Source of the DNA: Prevotella pectinovora
GTDB taxonomy: Bacteria; Bacteroidota; Bacteroidia; Bacteroidales; Bacteroidaceae
Length of the DNA: 64,000 nucleotides
Reading direction: 5' to 3'
Assembly (NCBI RefSeq): GCF_000834015.1
Contig: NZ_JXQI01000064.1
Location: forward strand, 47,378-111,377
Shown here: positions 15,801 to 24,158 of the stretch, in pieces
How positions within the stretch are numbered: position 1 is the first letter of the stretch
Layout: each line of letters starts with the position of its first letter
Program-made: the position numbers and the translations under genes
The notes under the pieces: model-generated
Told to the model about the DNA's origin: nothing
Database searches by the model: none
What the model saw: the letters and a program-made list of their open reading frames with translations, nothing else

Positions 15801-16913
15801 ATGAGAAAACTTACTTTGGCAGCCGCCCTTATGATGGCGGCAACGACGTTTGCTCAAGAAACGAAACAAACGCCATGGTTCAGTAACATCAAACTGTCGG
15901 GCTACGGTCTCGTGGAATACCAATACTCCGGCCAACAGGGCAACAAGTCGAACACTTTCGACCTGCGCCTGGTGAGAGTGTCGCTTGACGGGCGGTTGAA
16001 AGGTGACTTCTACTGGAAGGCCCAGATGCAGATAAATGGCAACACGACGAACAACGGCACATCGCCACGCCTCGTTGACCTATTTGCAGAATGGCAGAAA
16101 TATCCATTCCTGAGAGTAAAGGCAGGACAGTTCAAATTGCCATTCACCTTTGAGAACCCCATGCACCCTATCGACCAGGGCTTTATGAGCTACAGCCAGA
16201 ATGTGAGCTGCCTGTCGGGATTCTCCGACCGGTCAGGACAGCAGTCGAGCAACGGCCGCGACATCGGTATACAGTTGCAGGGTGATTTCCTGAATGTCGG
16301 CAAAGGCAGACCTCTGTTCCACTATCAGGCAGGAGTGTTCAACGGTCAGGGAATAAACCGCAAGGACGTTGACCAGCAGAAAACAGTGGCTGGCGGCGTG
16401 TGGGTGATGCCTGTAGAGGGAATGCGCATCGGAGTGTTCGGCCTGGAGGGTTCTTATGCCCGCAAATGGAGCTATACCGATGAGGCGGGACAGAAACACA
16501 GCGTGACAAAAAGCCTGCCGCAACACCGATATGCCGTGAGTGCGGAATACGTGACGAAGAGCGACTGGACTTTCCGTTCTGAATATATCCACAGCACGGG
16601 TGAAGGTTTCAAGACTTCCGACAACGAGAAGAACGCAGACCTTACGCTCAACGGCTATGGCAGCAAAGCCGACGGTCTGTATGCCCTCGCCATCGCTCCT
16701 ATCAAGAAGAAGAAAGCCCACGTTAAGGCTCGCTACAACATGTATCGCCGCAACGGTGAATGGGACAAATCGAAGACCATGTATGAAATCGGCGCCGACT
16801 ACAAGTTCTCTAAGAACATTGGAGTCACCGCCGAATATGTTTTCGTAAACGACCGCACACTGAACAAGCACAACTATAATATGGCAGACGTCCAGCTGCA
16901 GTTCAGATTCTGA
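15801..16913 (+). CDS. Outer-membrane porin, phosphate-selective porin O/P family
   Basis: A 370-residue outer-membrane beta-barrel. A signal peptide (MRKLTLAAALMMAATTFAQ) is cleaved near residue 19. The mature part has alternating beta strands throughout, with the OprP/OprO-family blocks FDLRLVRVSLDGRLKGDFYW, LVDLFAEWQKYPFLRVKAGQ and FKLPFTFENPM, and it ends in a C-terminal Phe (VQLQFRF), the outer-membrane assembly signal. Family members pass small anions such as phosphate or polyphosphate; substrate here is not known. It is convergent with the GH28 gene, with a short-repeat junction between them. Confidence 0.9.
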   Translation: MRKLTLAAALMMAATTFAQETKQTPWFSNIKLSGYGLVEYQYSGQQGNKSNTFDLRLVRVSLDGRLKGDFYWKAQMQINGNTTNNGTSPRLVDLFAEWQKYPFLRVKAGQFKLPFTFENPMHPIDQGFMSYSQNVSCLSGFSDRSGQQSSNGRDIGIQLQGDFLNVGKGRPLFHYQAGVFNGQGINRKDVDQQKTVAGGVWVMPVEGMRIGVFGLEGSYARKWSYTDEAGQKHSVTKSLPQHRYAVSAEYVTKSDWTFRSEYIHSTGEGFKTSDNEKNADLTLNGYGSKADGLYALAIAPIKKKKAHVKARYNMYRRNGEWDKSKTMYEIGADYKFSKNIGVTAEYVFVNDRTLNKHNYNMADVQLQFRF

Positions 16914-16920
16914 TAAAACG

Positions 16921-17019
16921 AATTACCAAGCAGACAAGCGAACAAGGATATTCCCAGATTGTCATATTTATATCAAAGGACAATATCATTGTCTGCTTGT
17001 CTACTCGTCAACTCGTCAA
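16921..17019. repeat. Convergent-junction short repeat / two-way terminator (copy 1)
   Basis: AAGCAGACAA (about 16928) pairs with TTGTCTGCTT (about 16990). The right side then runs on as repeated blocks of TGTCTACTCGTCAACTCGTC. The same vocabulary of short blocks (GTAGACAAG, GTTGACGAG) fills the junction at 46204-46331. Here it separates the porin and GH28 genes, which point toward each other. Confidence 0.55.
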
Positions 17020-18393
17020 CTAATTGAAAATCTTGTCTTTTGCCGTCACCTGTGTTGGCACACCAGCCTTTCCGCCCAGATGACAGCCCGCGAACATAAC
17101 GCCCTCTGTATTATCCATGCTGAGGGCGTTTTTCACTTCCTTTATATCCACATTCCGAAACACGACATCTGATATCGGCTTTGCCTCTGCACCCTGCAAT
17201 ATAATACCGCCAATGCGAGCCTTGTCGCATCGAAGTCCGTCAACGAAGATGTTTCTGACAACAGAGAAGTGGTCATCGTCCATTCCCTCACCGGCATACA
17301 TGCTCGTGACATAGAAAAGGTCTTCCACCTCACCGAATTCACAGTTCCTGACATAAAGCCCTTCCACAAATCCGCCGCGGTTGGGATTTGTCTTCACGAA
17401 GATGCCGCGTTTGCAATATCCGGCATAGGTGCAGTCTTCCACAAATACGTTTCTCACTCCTGCCGACATCTCGCTGCCTATCACCACAGCATGCAATCCC
17501 TTGAAACGGCAGCGGCGGATAATAATGTTCTCTGACGGAGAAGCCGCCGCCCATCCGTCATTGTCGCGTCCGCTCTTTATCGCCACATTGTCGTCGCCAT
17601 TATTGAACGATACGTCTTCGACAAGTATATTTCGCGACATCTCCGGATCTATACCGTCATTGTTCACAAGCTTGGCATCATAACGCAGCGATCGGCAAAT
17701 GATGTTCTCGCTCTTGAGCAGATGAATACACCAGAACGGAGAATTGGTGACAAAGAAGTCGGCAAGCGTAATGTTGGTACATCCGAAAAACTGTATCAAC
17801 TGCGGGCGCAGCCACGATCCTTCACCGAAGTTGCGTTCAGGGACAGGAGTCTCCTTATGGTTCATATTCCGCGACAGTTGCTGCGCTGGTTTCTGTTTTT
17901 TGCGCCATGTGGCAAAGGTAGTCGAAGCATTGCCATCAATTGTTCCCTTGCCGATAATGGATATGTCATGCAGACCACAGCCATATATGAACGGAGAGTA
18001 ATTCTGAAGGAATGTCCCCTCCCAACTGGTCTTCACCATAGGAAGATAAAACTGCGGATCTGGCGAAAAGCGCAATATGGCACCTTCGGATAGTTCCATA
18101 CAGGTATTGCTCTCAAAATGTATAGGTCCCTGCAAATAGTATGTGCCTGCAGGCACCACAATGTGCAGTCCGCCATTCTTCTTCGACTGCGCCATAGCCT
18201 TTGTGAATGCAGGCAGACAATCTTTCTTTCCGTCGCCCTTAGCGCCGTATTTCAAAATGTTCACTTTCTTCTTTGGCATATGTGCACCTGTAATGACGGA
18301 GAGGATGGAATCCCTTTTCGCCGTGTCGTAACCACCGGCTGACACTGCCATACAGAACAACAGAAGCAACATTACTGATGATATTTTTCTCAT
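17020..18393 (-). CDS. Glycoside hydrolase family 28 (polygalacturonase-like), secreted
   Basis: A 457-residue pectin-degrading type enzyme with a right-handed beta-helix fold. Signal peptide MRKISSVMLLLLFCMAVSAG. The family opening VNILKYGAKGDGKKDC is at about residues 44-60. Catalytic motifs appear in order: NNDGIDPE, NGDDNVAIKSG, then LHAVVIGSE in place of the common GHG block (the His is kept, the flanking Gly residues are not), and RGIFVKTNPNRGG. The changed third motif suggests exo-action or an unusual uronide substrate, which is inference. A second GH28 gene ends 29 bp upstream on the same strand, so the two form an operon. Confidence 0.9.
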   Translation of the reverse strand: MRKISSVMLLLLFCMAVSAGGYDTAKRDSILSVITGAHMPKKKVNILKYGAKGDGKKDCLPAFTKAMAQSKKNGGLHIVVPAGTYYLQGPIHFESNTCMELSEGAILRFSPDPQFYLPMVKTSWEGTFLQNYSPFIYGCGLHDISIIGKGTIDGNASTTFATWRKKQKPAQQLSRNMNHKETPVPERNFGEGSWLRPQLIQFFGCTNITLADFFVTNSPFWCIHLLKSENIICRSLRYDAKLVNNDGIDPEMSRNILVEDVSFNNGDDNVAIKSGRDNDGWAAASPSENIIIRRCRFKGLHAVVIGSEMSAGVRNVFVEDCTYAGYCKRGIFVKTNPNRGGFVEGLYVRNCEFGEVEDLFYVTSMYAGEGMDDDHFSVVRNIFVDGLRCDKARIGGIILQGAEAKPISDVVFRNVDIKEVKNALSMDNTEGVMFAGCHLGGKAGVPTQVTAKDKIFN

Positions 18394-18422
18394 TGCTCAA
18401 ACGTTATTGGTTTCTATCTGTT

Positions 18423-20036
18423 TCATTTCAATACAGGCTTCTCTGCCTTGCCGCCTTTGATGTTGTATCTCAGCGAATCGCCTGGCACGTAGAATGTAAC
18501 GTTGTCAAAGGTTATGCCACGGCTGTTGTCGATATTGATGTTGTTGTCGGTAGCCTGTATAGTGATGTTTCTCAGCGTCAACGAACCGACATCGTTGAGC
18601 GTCTTGAAGATGCGGTTGGTCCTTACCACTCCATTCTCCAGCAGCACTCCCGTTGTAGGCACTTCGGGTATGGTGTTCATACTCATCATGCGGTCGGCAG
18701 ACTCGATGATGAAATTCCTTATCGTGATGTCTTTCACCACTGGAGTGAGCGCAGTGACGGCAAGAGGCGGATTGCGTTGTGCCAATTCCCCCATATACAT
18801 GCGCGAACCGAGGAGATCCCATGTGAATGCTTCTGCCACGTCTATGAGCCGCACATTGTCGTAGGCGATGTCCCATATTCCACCGCCTCGATTGCGTCTC
18901 GTTTTGAATCTGAAGCCTGTGCGTGTGCCGTTGAACACACAATGATGCAGATACACATTCTTTATTCCTGCCGCCGTCTCGCTGCCACAGGTTATGCCGC
19001 CATGTCCCTTCTCGGCAAGACAATATCTGATGACGACGTTCTCTGTAGGTCTGCCCACTCTCAAGCCGTCTTCTGCCCTTCCGCTCTTCAGCGTGAAGCA
19101 GTCGTCGCCGCAACTGAGAGTGGAATACTCTATCAGCACGTTCTTACACGACGAGATGTCGATGCCGTCGCCACTTGGAACTCCCACGGAATTCACAGTG
19201 ACACCGCGTATTATGACATTATCACAATATATGGGATTGATGTTCCACAACACGCTGCGTTCAAAGGTGACTCCCTCTACGAGCACATTCTTGCAGTTGA
19301 TTGGCGCAAACGACTTCGGACGGTAAAAGGTGCGGCCGTCGAGTCCGTCGCAGAGTCTCTCTGCCACAGGCAGCCGATAGTCCACATCTTTCTCCACCAC
19401 ACTGTTGCCGTTGCGCAGAGTCCTCATCTCCACGTCCATCGGCGGACCGGACACCACGCCATGTCCTGTCAGAGCGATGTTCTTCGCTCCGTTGGCATAG
19501 ATGAAAGCTCCTGCTCCCATAACTTCTATACCCTCATGGCGGGTGAATACTGCTGGCTGATAATCGGCTATCGATGCCGAAAACTCCAGACGAGCACCTT
19601 CGGCAAGATAAAGCTCCACATTGCTCTGCAACTCTACCCTACCCGTCAGCCATCTGCCTTCAGGCACGATGAGTCGTCCGCCGCCCATTGCCGACAGTTC
19701 AGCAATCTTGGCATTCAAAGCCTTGGTCACCTTGCCTGCTGAATCCTTGTCGCCATCGCTGATTATCAGACGGTTTGACTTGAACACTGGCCGTTTTACC
19801 TGTTTCATCTTGAACGGCAGCTTGCCCAGCGGAGCGATGTCTGCCGGCATAGCCTTGGCACCCACCTGACTCAACCTCACTATGTTGCCGTTTTCCATCA
19901 AGTCTGAAATGGCAACAGCTGATGCATATGCCTGTCCGGAGCCAACTTTTGTTTCATCGTCTCTGACGCCTGACGCAAAAGCAGCATCGAGAGAGACGGC
20001 AAAAAGTATAGCCGGCAATAATGGTTTCATATCCAT
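18423..20036 (-). CDS. Glycoside hydrolase family 28 (polygalacturonase-like), secreted
   Basis: A 537-residue GH28 enzyme. The ATG at 20036 begins MDMKPLLPAILFAVSLDAAF, a signal peptide; a longer frame to 20096 adds residues that do not look like a protein start. An extra domain of about 90 residues precedes the helix. The catalytic blocks are complete: GDGIDISSCKNV, CGDDCFTLKSGR, KGHGGITCGSET and FRFKTRRNRGG. It is the first gene of a two-gene unit with the GH28 at 17020. Both likely act in the periplasm or outside the cell on pectic galacturonans. No SusC/SusD pair is seen nearby. Confidence 0.9.
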   Translation of the reverse strand: MDMKPLLPAILFAVSLDAAFASGVRDDETKVGSGQAYASAVAISDLMENGNIVRLSQVGAKAMPADIAPLGKLPFKMKQVKRPVFKSNRLIISDGDKDSAGKVTKALNAKIAELSAMGGGRLIVPEGRWLTGRVELQSNVELYLAEGARLEFSASIADYQPAVFTRHEGIEVMGAGAFIYANGAKNIALTGHGVVSGPPMDVEMRTLRNGNSVVEKDVDYRLPVAERLCDGLDGRTFYRPKSFAPINCKNVLVEGVTFERSVLWNINPIYCDNVIIRGVTVNSVGVPSGDGIDISSCKNVLIEYSTLSCGDDCFTLKSGRAEDGLRVGRPTENVVIRYCLAEKGHGGITCGSETAAGIKNVYLHHCVFNGTRTGFRFKTRRNRGGGIWDIAYDNVRLIDVAEAFTWDLLGSRMYMGELAQRNPPLAVTALTPVVKDITIRNFIIESADRMMSMNTIPEVPTTGVLLENGVVRTNRIFKTLNDVGSLTLRNITIQATDNNINIDNSRGITFDNVTFYVPGDSLRYNIKGGKAEKPVLK

Positions 20037-20270
20037 AATGTTTCTGAAAATGTTGTTATTCTGTAATTTACAATACCAATACACCCTGAGGTGCATATCT
20101 TTTCGACGTTCTGTTATTGGATTTGTAACGCAAAGTACAGAAAAAAGACATTACTTATACAATATTAACCGAATTTCAGTGTTATAATACTAAAAATTGA
20201 CGCTCGCCATAGTGTGGCTTTCGCTGCCGGCCAAGCGCGTCACAGGATAAATACAGACTTAAATATAACA

Positions 20271-21413
20271 ATGAACACGATATCATTACTGCTAATAGGC
20301 ACATTTCTCATAAGCATGCTCACGGGCTTCTGCTTCATACCATTCATTCTGAACTTCTGCAGAAGGAACAAGCTCTACGACATTCCCGACGAACGTAAGG
20401 TCCACCATGCGGCAATCCCCCGACTCGGCGGAATTTCCTTCCTGCCAAGCATGCTGCTGGCAGCAATCATAATGCTGCTCACCTACGAGAACATCACGGG
20501 CGACCAGAAAATCGTGATAAACCAATGGACGGCAAGCTGCATGATAAGTCTGCTGATAATATATGCCGTGGGCATAGTTGACGACATCGTGGGAGTACAG
20601 GCCAAGATAAAGTTCTTGTTCCAGATCATAGCAGCCAGTCTGCTGCCAATCTCAGGCCTATATATCAACAATCTATACGGATTCTGCGGCATCTATGAGA
20701 TCCCGTTCGCCGTGGGATTCCCTCTCACGGTGCTCTGCATAGCATTCATCGACAACGCCATGAACCTCATCGACGGCATCGACGGACTGGCAGCAGGGCT
20801 CGCATTCATAGCATTGGGAGGATTCCTCTATGGTTTCTATTGCATAGAACTGTATATCTACTGCATTCTCATCGCCGGACTGATGGGAATCCTGTTGGCC
20901 TACATGTACTACAACATCTTCGGCAATCCAGAAAAGGGACTGAAGATTTTCATGGGCGATTCGGGAAGCCTCACCATCGGCTTCATGCTCAGCTTCTTCA
21001 CCATCAAATTTGCAATGAGCCGTCCCGACCTCATTCCATGCGGCAAATACGACATCACGCTGTTCTGCAGCGATATGCCATACGAGAAAGTGTGTCTCGC
21101 CTTTGCATACAGTCTGATGATAGTGCCCACCTTCGATGTGTTCCGCGTGATAATCGTAAGAATGAAACACCACACGCCGATTTTCAATCCTGACAAGAGA
21201 CACATACACCACAAGTTCCTTGCCATCGGTCTGAACCAGCATCAGACTCTCGTTTCGATACTCTCACTGCAGCTGGCATACATCATCATCAATCTGGCAA
21301 TGATTCCATACATATGCATCTCGCTGATCGTGCTTATCGACATTATCCTCTTCATCGCCATAAATATGGTGATGACAAGGATCATAAACAAGAAGCAGGC
21401 AGCAAAGAACTGA
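20271..21413 (+). CDS. WecA-like undecaprenyl-phosphate sugar-1-phosphate transferase (GT4)
   Basis: A 380-residue polytopic inner-membrane enzyme of the MraY/WecA superfamily that loads the first sugar-phosphate (commonly GlcNAc-1-P) on undecaprenyl phosphate. About ten or eleven membrane segments. Key motifs: DIPDERKVHHAAIPRLGG near residue 40, AVGIVDDIVGVQAK (Asp-Asp pair), FIDNAMNLIDGIDGLAAG, KIFMGDSGSLTIG and the cytoplasmic His-rich loop PDKRHIHHKFLAIGLNQHQ. The ATG at 20271 follows AATATAACA and fits the first membrane helix. It is the intact counterpart of the frameshifted gene at 3896-4995 and stands apart from the exopolysaccharide genes, so it may serve a different glycan such as lipopolysaccharide. 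Confidence 0.92.
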   Translation: MNTISLLLIGTFLISMLTGFCFIPFILNFCRRNKLYDIPDERKVHHAAIPRLGGISFLPSMLLAAIIMLLTYENITGDQKIVINQWTASCMISLLIIYAVGIVDDIVGVQAKIKFLFQIIAASLLPISGLYINNLYGFCGIYEIPFAVGFPLTVLCIAFIDNAMNLIDGIDGLAAGLAFIALGGFLYGFYCIELYIYCILIAGLMGILLAYMYYNIFGNPEKGLKIFMGDSGSLTIGFMLSFFTIKFAMSRPDLIPCGKYDITLFCSDMPYEKVCLAFAYSLMIVPTFDVFRVIIVRMKHHTPIFNPDKRHIHHKFLAIGLNQHQTLVSILSLQLAYIIINLAMIPYICISLIVLIDIILFIAINMVMTRIINKKQAAKN

Positions 21414-21428
21414 CGCTGTATTCATTTA

Positions 21429-21615
21429 TCCCAAATCGGTCATTAGGCCGTTTATTGTATTTTTTAATTACTGCTTGCAGTCTTTTGTTTTTTATAAGGC
21501 GTCTTTTGTCTGTTTTTAATTCGCAATAGCTCGCTATTACTCATTAAAAGCCAAACAAAATCCACTCTTCTAAAAAAACAAAATCCAAGCAAGCCCTAAC
21601 GACCGATTCGGGTTT
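21429..21615 (+). repeat. Palindromic-core interspersed repeat, copy 3 (about 187 bp)
   Basis: Starts ATCCCAAATCGGTCATTAGG and ends with its inverted copy CCTAACGACCGATTCGGGTT. The core TTCGCAATAGCTCGCTATTA is a near palindrome. It fills the space between two convergent genes, starting 15 bp after the WecA-like stop codon and touching the stop codon of the DUF308 gene at 21614, so it probably also ends transcription from both sides. Confidence 0.85.
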
Positions 21616-22219
21616 ATTCTTTTTCACCGTCACTTGCCTTGTCGCTTTTCGACAGCATGCGACGATATTGATGTATCTTGAACGCACTGATACACTCTGA
21701 CACGCCATAAAACAGCAGACACCATCCGATGATGAGCAATGGCAGTCCTGCCGACTCCATCGGCTTCACCATAACAAATATACCAGTGAGCAATATCAGC
21801 GAAGGACACACCCAATACCACATCGTCAGACGTGCGAACTTGCGGGCCTGGATAAGCACAAGAAACTGATTGAGGGCTCCGAGCAGCAATATGCCGCTGA
21901 GCACATACATCAGCGATGTGACGAAAGCTCCCGGCATAAGCGCCAATACGAAACCGAGAATCACGCTGCCCAATCCAACGATAGGGAATGCCGGTCTGCC
22001 GCCGACGAGGAGTCTGCCGTTGGAATCGTAAACCTCATTGTCAGCACTGTGCATACGGGCATTGAAATACACAACGCATGATATGACGCCGGAGATGAGG
22101 AAAAGCACACCGATGGCTATCGTAATGCCTTTCACCGTACTGTCCGGATTCTTGATTAGCATTCCGCCAACAACAATGGCACAGATGGCACGGAACACTG
22201 AACTCTGCAAAATCTTCAT
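21614..22219 (-). CDS. DUF308 / HdeD-like membrane protein
   Basis: A 201-residue inner-membrane protein with about six membrane segments in three hairpins, the pattern of the DUF308 (HdeD) family: VFRAICAIVVGGMLIKNPD, GITIAIGVLFLISGVISCVV, then FPIVGLGSVILGFVLALMPG and a last pair near LPLLIIGWCLLFYGVSECIS. HdeD in E. coli is linked to acid resistance, but most homologues have no known role. The start at 22219 follows AAGAAAGGAAACG, a good ribosome-binding site; the longer frame to 22255 is rejected for this reason. The promoter is at 22253-22260. Confidence 0.85.
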   Translation of the reverse strand: MKILQSSVFRAICAIVVGGMLIKNPDSTVKGITIAIGVLFLISGVISCVVYFNARMHSADNEVYDSNGRLLVGGRPAFPIVGLGSVILGFVLALMPGAFVTSLMYVLSGILLLGALNQFLVLIQARKFARLTMWYWVCPSLILLTGIFVMVKPMESAGLPLLIIGWCLLFYGVSECISAFKIHQYRRMLSKSDKASDGEKE

Positions 22220-22252
22220 AATCGTTTCCTTTCTTATTATTGTTTCCAAACG

Positions 22253-22260
22253 CAAAGTTA
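22253..22260 (-). promoter_or_regulatory. -7 element TAACTTTG of the DUF308 promoter
   Basis: Minus-strand TAACTTTG, 34 bp before the ATG at 22219. No clear TTG box is visible at the expected distance. Confidence 0.55.
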
Positions 22261-22435
22261 GCGATTTTATTCCATTAAGCCTAATCTTTTACTGTTGACA
22301 AGTGAGTAAATACACAATATACCATTCTTCGGTTATCGTTTTATAGTATGAAATGAATAAACCTGCTCCTTACATTTGGCAAGTTTCAAACTATATTTCC
22401 TGACCTTGATTTTTCCCCCACAGCGTGGGGAACAT

Positions 22436-22476
22436 CACCCCCTAATGTGGGGTTTCATTCCCCACGTTAGGGGGTG
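22436..22476. repeat. Strong G/C hairpin (17-bp stem, 7-nt loop)
   Basis: CACCCCCTAATGTGGGG and CCCCACGTTAGGGGGTG pair over 17 positions with one G-U, around TTTCATT. A smaller CCCCCACAGCGTGGGG hairpin precedes it. It has no T-run on either side, so it is not a standard terminator. It resembles in style, not in sequence, the G/C-run repeats at 8.8 and 44.4 kb. Confidence 0.6.
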
Positions 22477-22606
22477 AATTCTATATGATAAAAAGTCGAA
22501 TGACACTTTTCTGTCGAACGTCCCTAAAAAAAAGTGATGTAAGTGTCCGTAATTCACATAAAATGTGTAAGTTTGCAAATATAATAACCTGTAAACGCCA
22601 TTGCAT

Positions 22607-23602
22607 ATGATATTACATGTAGCCAATCCGATTTACGACTCCGTGTTCAAATACATAATGTCTGACGAACGCATATCAAAGACCATCCTCTCTGCACTGC
22701 TTAAGAAAGAGGTGGTGAAGGTGGAGATGCGCCCGCACGAGTATGTGAACACCACACGAGACACGCTTTCAATGTTCCGCATTGACTTTGCAGCCACCGT
22801 GAGGGAGAAGGATGCTGAGGGCGAGGGATTCAAGGACCGCGTCATCCTTATAGAACTGCAGAAGACATGGCTCGACACGGAGACCCTGCGCTTCCGCCAG
22901 TATCTGGGTGCGCAGTACAGTAACAAGATAAACATCCGCAAAGACTCGCCGAAAGGATTCGCATATCCAATGGTTGCCGTTTACCTTCTCGGACATCGAG
23001 TCGGCGACATTGAGGAGCCGGTGGTTTATGTCAACCACGACGTGTTCGACTACAACGGCGAGGTGGTAGAGGAGGGCAAGGAAGACCCGTTCGTTGAGAG
23101 TCTTACCCACAACAGCATAATTGTGCAGATACCGAGGTTGAAAGGTCGTGTGAACAACCGCCTTGAGAAGGTGCTCAGCGTTTTCGACCAGTCGAGGAAA
23201 GATGCGGAAGACAAGCAGGTTCTCAATATTGACGAGAACAAATATGAGGATGATGCCGACATGATGTATATGCTCCATCGTCTTACAGCCGCTGCCGCCG
23301 ACTCCGAGATGCGTCAGGACATGAACGTGGAGGATGAATATTACAAGGCGATAGAGGACCGTGACACGGCAATAATGAACCGTGACAAGGAACTGAAGCA
23401 TAAGGATGAGCAACTCCAGCAGAAGAGCGAACAACTCCAGCAGAAGAGCGAGCAGCTTCAGCAGAAGAGCGAGCAGCTTCAGCAGAAGAGCGAGCAACTA
23501 AATAATATAGTAAGATCACTCTATTCAAACGGTATGAACATTTTGCAGATTGCTGAAATTACAGGAATCAGCAAAGATGAAGTGGCAGAAATATTGAAAT
23601 AG
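22607..23602 (+). CDS. Rpn-family PD-(D/E)XK nuclease, LQQKSEQ-repeat linker
   Basis: A 331-residue protein of the same nuclease family as 13113-14045 but a different branch. It starts MILHVANPIYDSVFKYIMSD. The nuclease core is Asp60 (MFRIDFAATV) and Glu83-x-Gln85 (VILIELQKTW). A helical middle follows, then a coiled-coil made of four perfect 21-bp repeats coding LQQKSEQ heptads, and a short tail (LYSNGMNILQIAEITGISKD) like the tail of the first copy. The ATG at 22607 is chosen because the frame upstream has only a TTG. A TAAGTTTG box lies 40 bp before the ATG. Confidence 0.85.
   Translation: MILHVANPIYDSVFKYIMSDERISKTILSALLKKEVVKVEMRPHEYVNTTRDTLSMFRIDFAATVREKDAEGEGFKDRVILIELQKTWLDTETLRFRQYLGAQYSNKINIRKDSPKGFAYPMVAVYLLGHRVGDIEEPVVYVNHDVFDYNGEVVEEGKEDPFVESLTHNSIIVQIPRLKGRVNNRLEKVLSVFDQSRKDAEDKQVLNIDENKYEDDADMMYMLHRLTAAAADSEMRQDMNVEDEYYKAIEDRDTAIMNRDKELKHKDEQLQQKSEQLQQKSEQLQQKSEQLQQKSEQLNNIVRSLYSNGMNILQIAEITGISKDEVAEILK
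23408..23491 (+). repeat. 21-bp tandem repeat x4 within the second Rpn gene
   Basis: Four units of the type GAGCARCTYCAGCAGAAGAG plus C, differing only at two silent positions, 84 bp in total. They code a heptad coiled coil. Almost perfect identity points to recent slippage expansion, unlike the diverged 21-bp arrays in the AlbA_2 genes. Confidence 0.95.
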
Positions 23603-23687
23603 AGAGTTTGATAAAATCAAAAAAAGCAATCAGACATCAGGTATTGCTTGAATCTTGCTTTTCAGAAGAGTGGGGTTAAATACATAA

Positions 23688-23733
23688 ACCGGTCATTGGA
23701 ATGTGCATTATGTCATGCATGTCAATGACCGGT
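23688..23733. terminator. Two-way terminator between the Rpn gene and rubredoxin
   Basis: ACCGGTCATTG / CAATGACCGGT form a perfect 11-bp stem with a 24-nt loop. It lies 24 bp after the rubredoxin stop codon on the minus strand and 86 bp after the Rpn stop on the plus strand. A CTATTTTGTAATTT tail follows on the plus side. Confidence 0.6.
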
Positions 23734-23756
23734 CTATTTTGTAATTTATTCTATTG

Positions 23757-23918
23757 TTATTCAGTCTCGCTGAATTCATCCTTGCCTACTCCACAGAGTG
23801 GACAAGCCCAATCTGCAGGAAGATCCTCGAATGCAGTGCCAGGAGCGATACCATTGTCTGGATCACCTACTGCAGGGTCATATACATATCCACAAACGTC
23901 GCAAACATACTTTTTCAT
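23757..23918 (-). CDS. Rubredoxin
   Basis: A 53-residue electron carrier. The sequence [20 protein letters not shown] has the first Cys-x-x-Cys-Gly and [17 protein letters not shown] the second (Cys-Pro-x-Cys-Gly), together binding one iron atom. The family residues Tyr-Val-Tyr-Asp-Pro, Gly-Asp and the Trp before the second pair are all present. The ATG is preceded by AAGGAGG, an ideal ribosome-binding site. In anaerobes rubredoxin passes electrons to flavodiiron protein or rubrerythrin to deal with oxygen; the flavodiiron gene of this window is 8.5 kb away. It has its own promoter and terminator. Confidence 0.97.
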   Translation of the reverse strand: MKKYVCDVCGYVYDPAVGDPDNGIAPGTAFEDLPADWACPLCGVGKDEFSETE

Positions 23919-24018
23919 AATAGCCTCCTTGTTTTATTATTGTTAAACTATTCTGACAGTGACACCGGTCTTGCCAGTATTGTCGCCTGTCTTTTCATTA
24001 TCATCTCTTTTACGATTG

Positions 24019-24049
24019 CAAAGATACATATTATGCAAGATTCATACAA
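24019..24049 (-). promoter_or_regulatory. Promoter of the rubredoxin gene
   Basis: On the minus strand TTG (24049-24047), 20 bp, then TATCTTTG (24026-24019), about 100 bp before the rubredoxin ATG. Confidence 0.65.
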
Positions 24050-24158
24050 ATCAACGACTCTATCCTGATATAGATGAAATCTATATTTCTTACAGGAAAC
24101 GGTGTATATGCCTAAGAATAATGACGAAAAAGATGCAGATGAAAACCTATTCTTACTG

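Noticed and set aside
18378..19742. 454-codon plus-strand frame opposite the GH28 gene
   Set aside because: GH28 motifs on the minus strand are complete; the plus frame has shadow-type composition.
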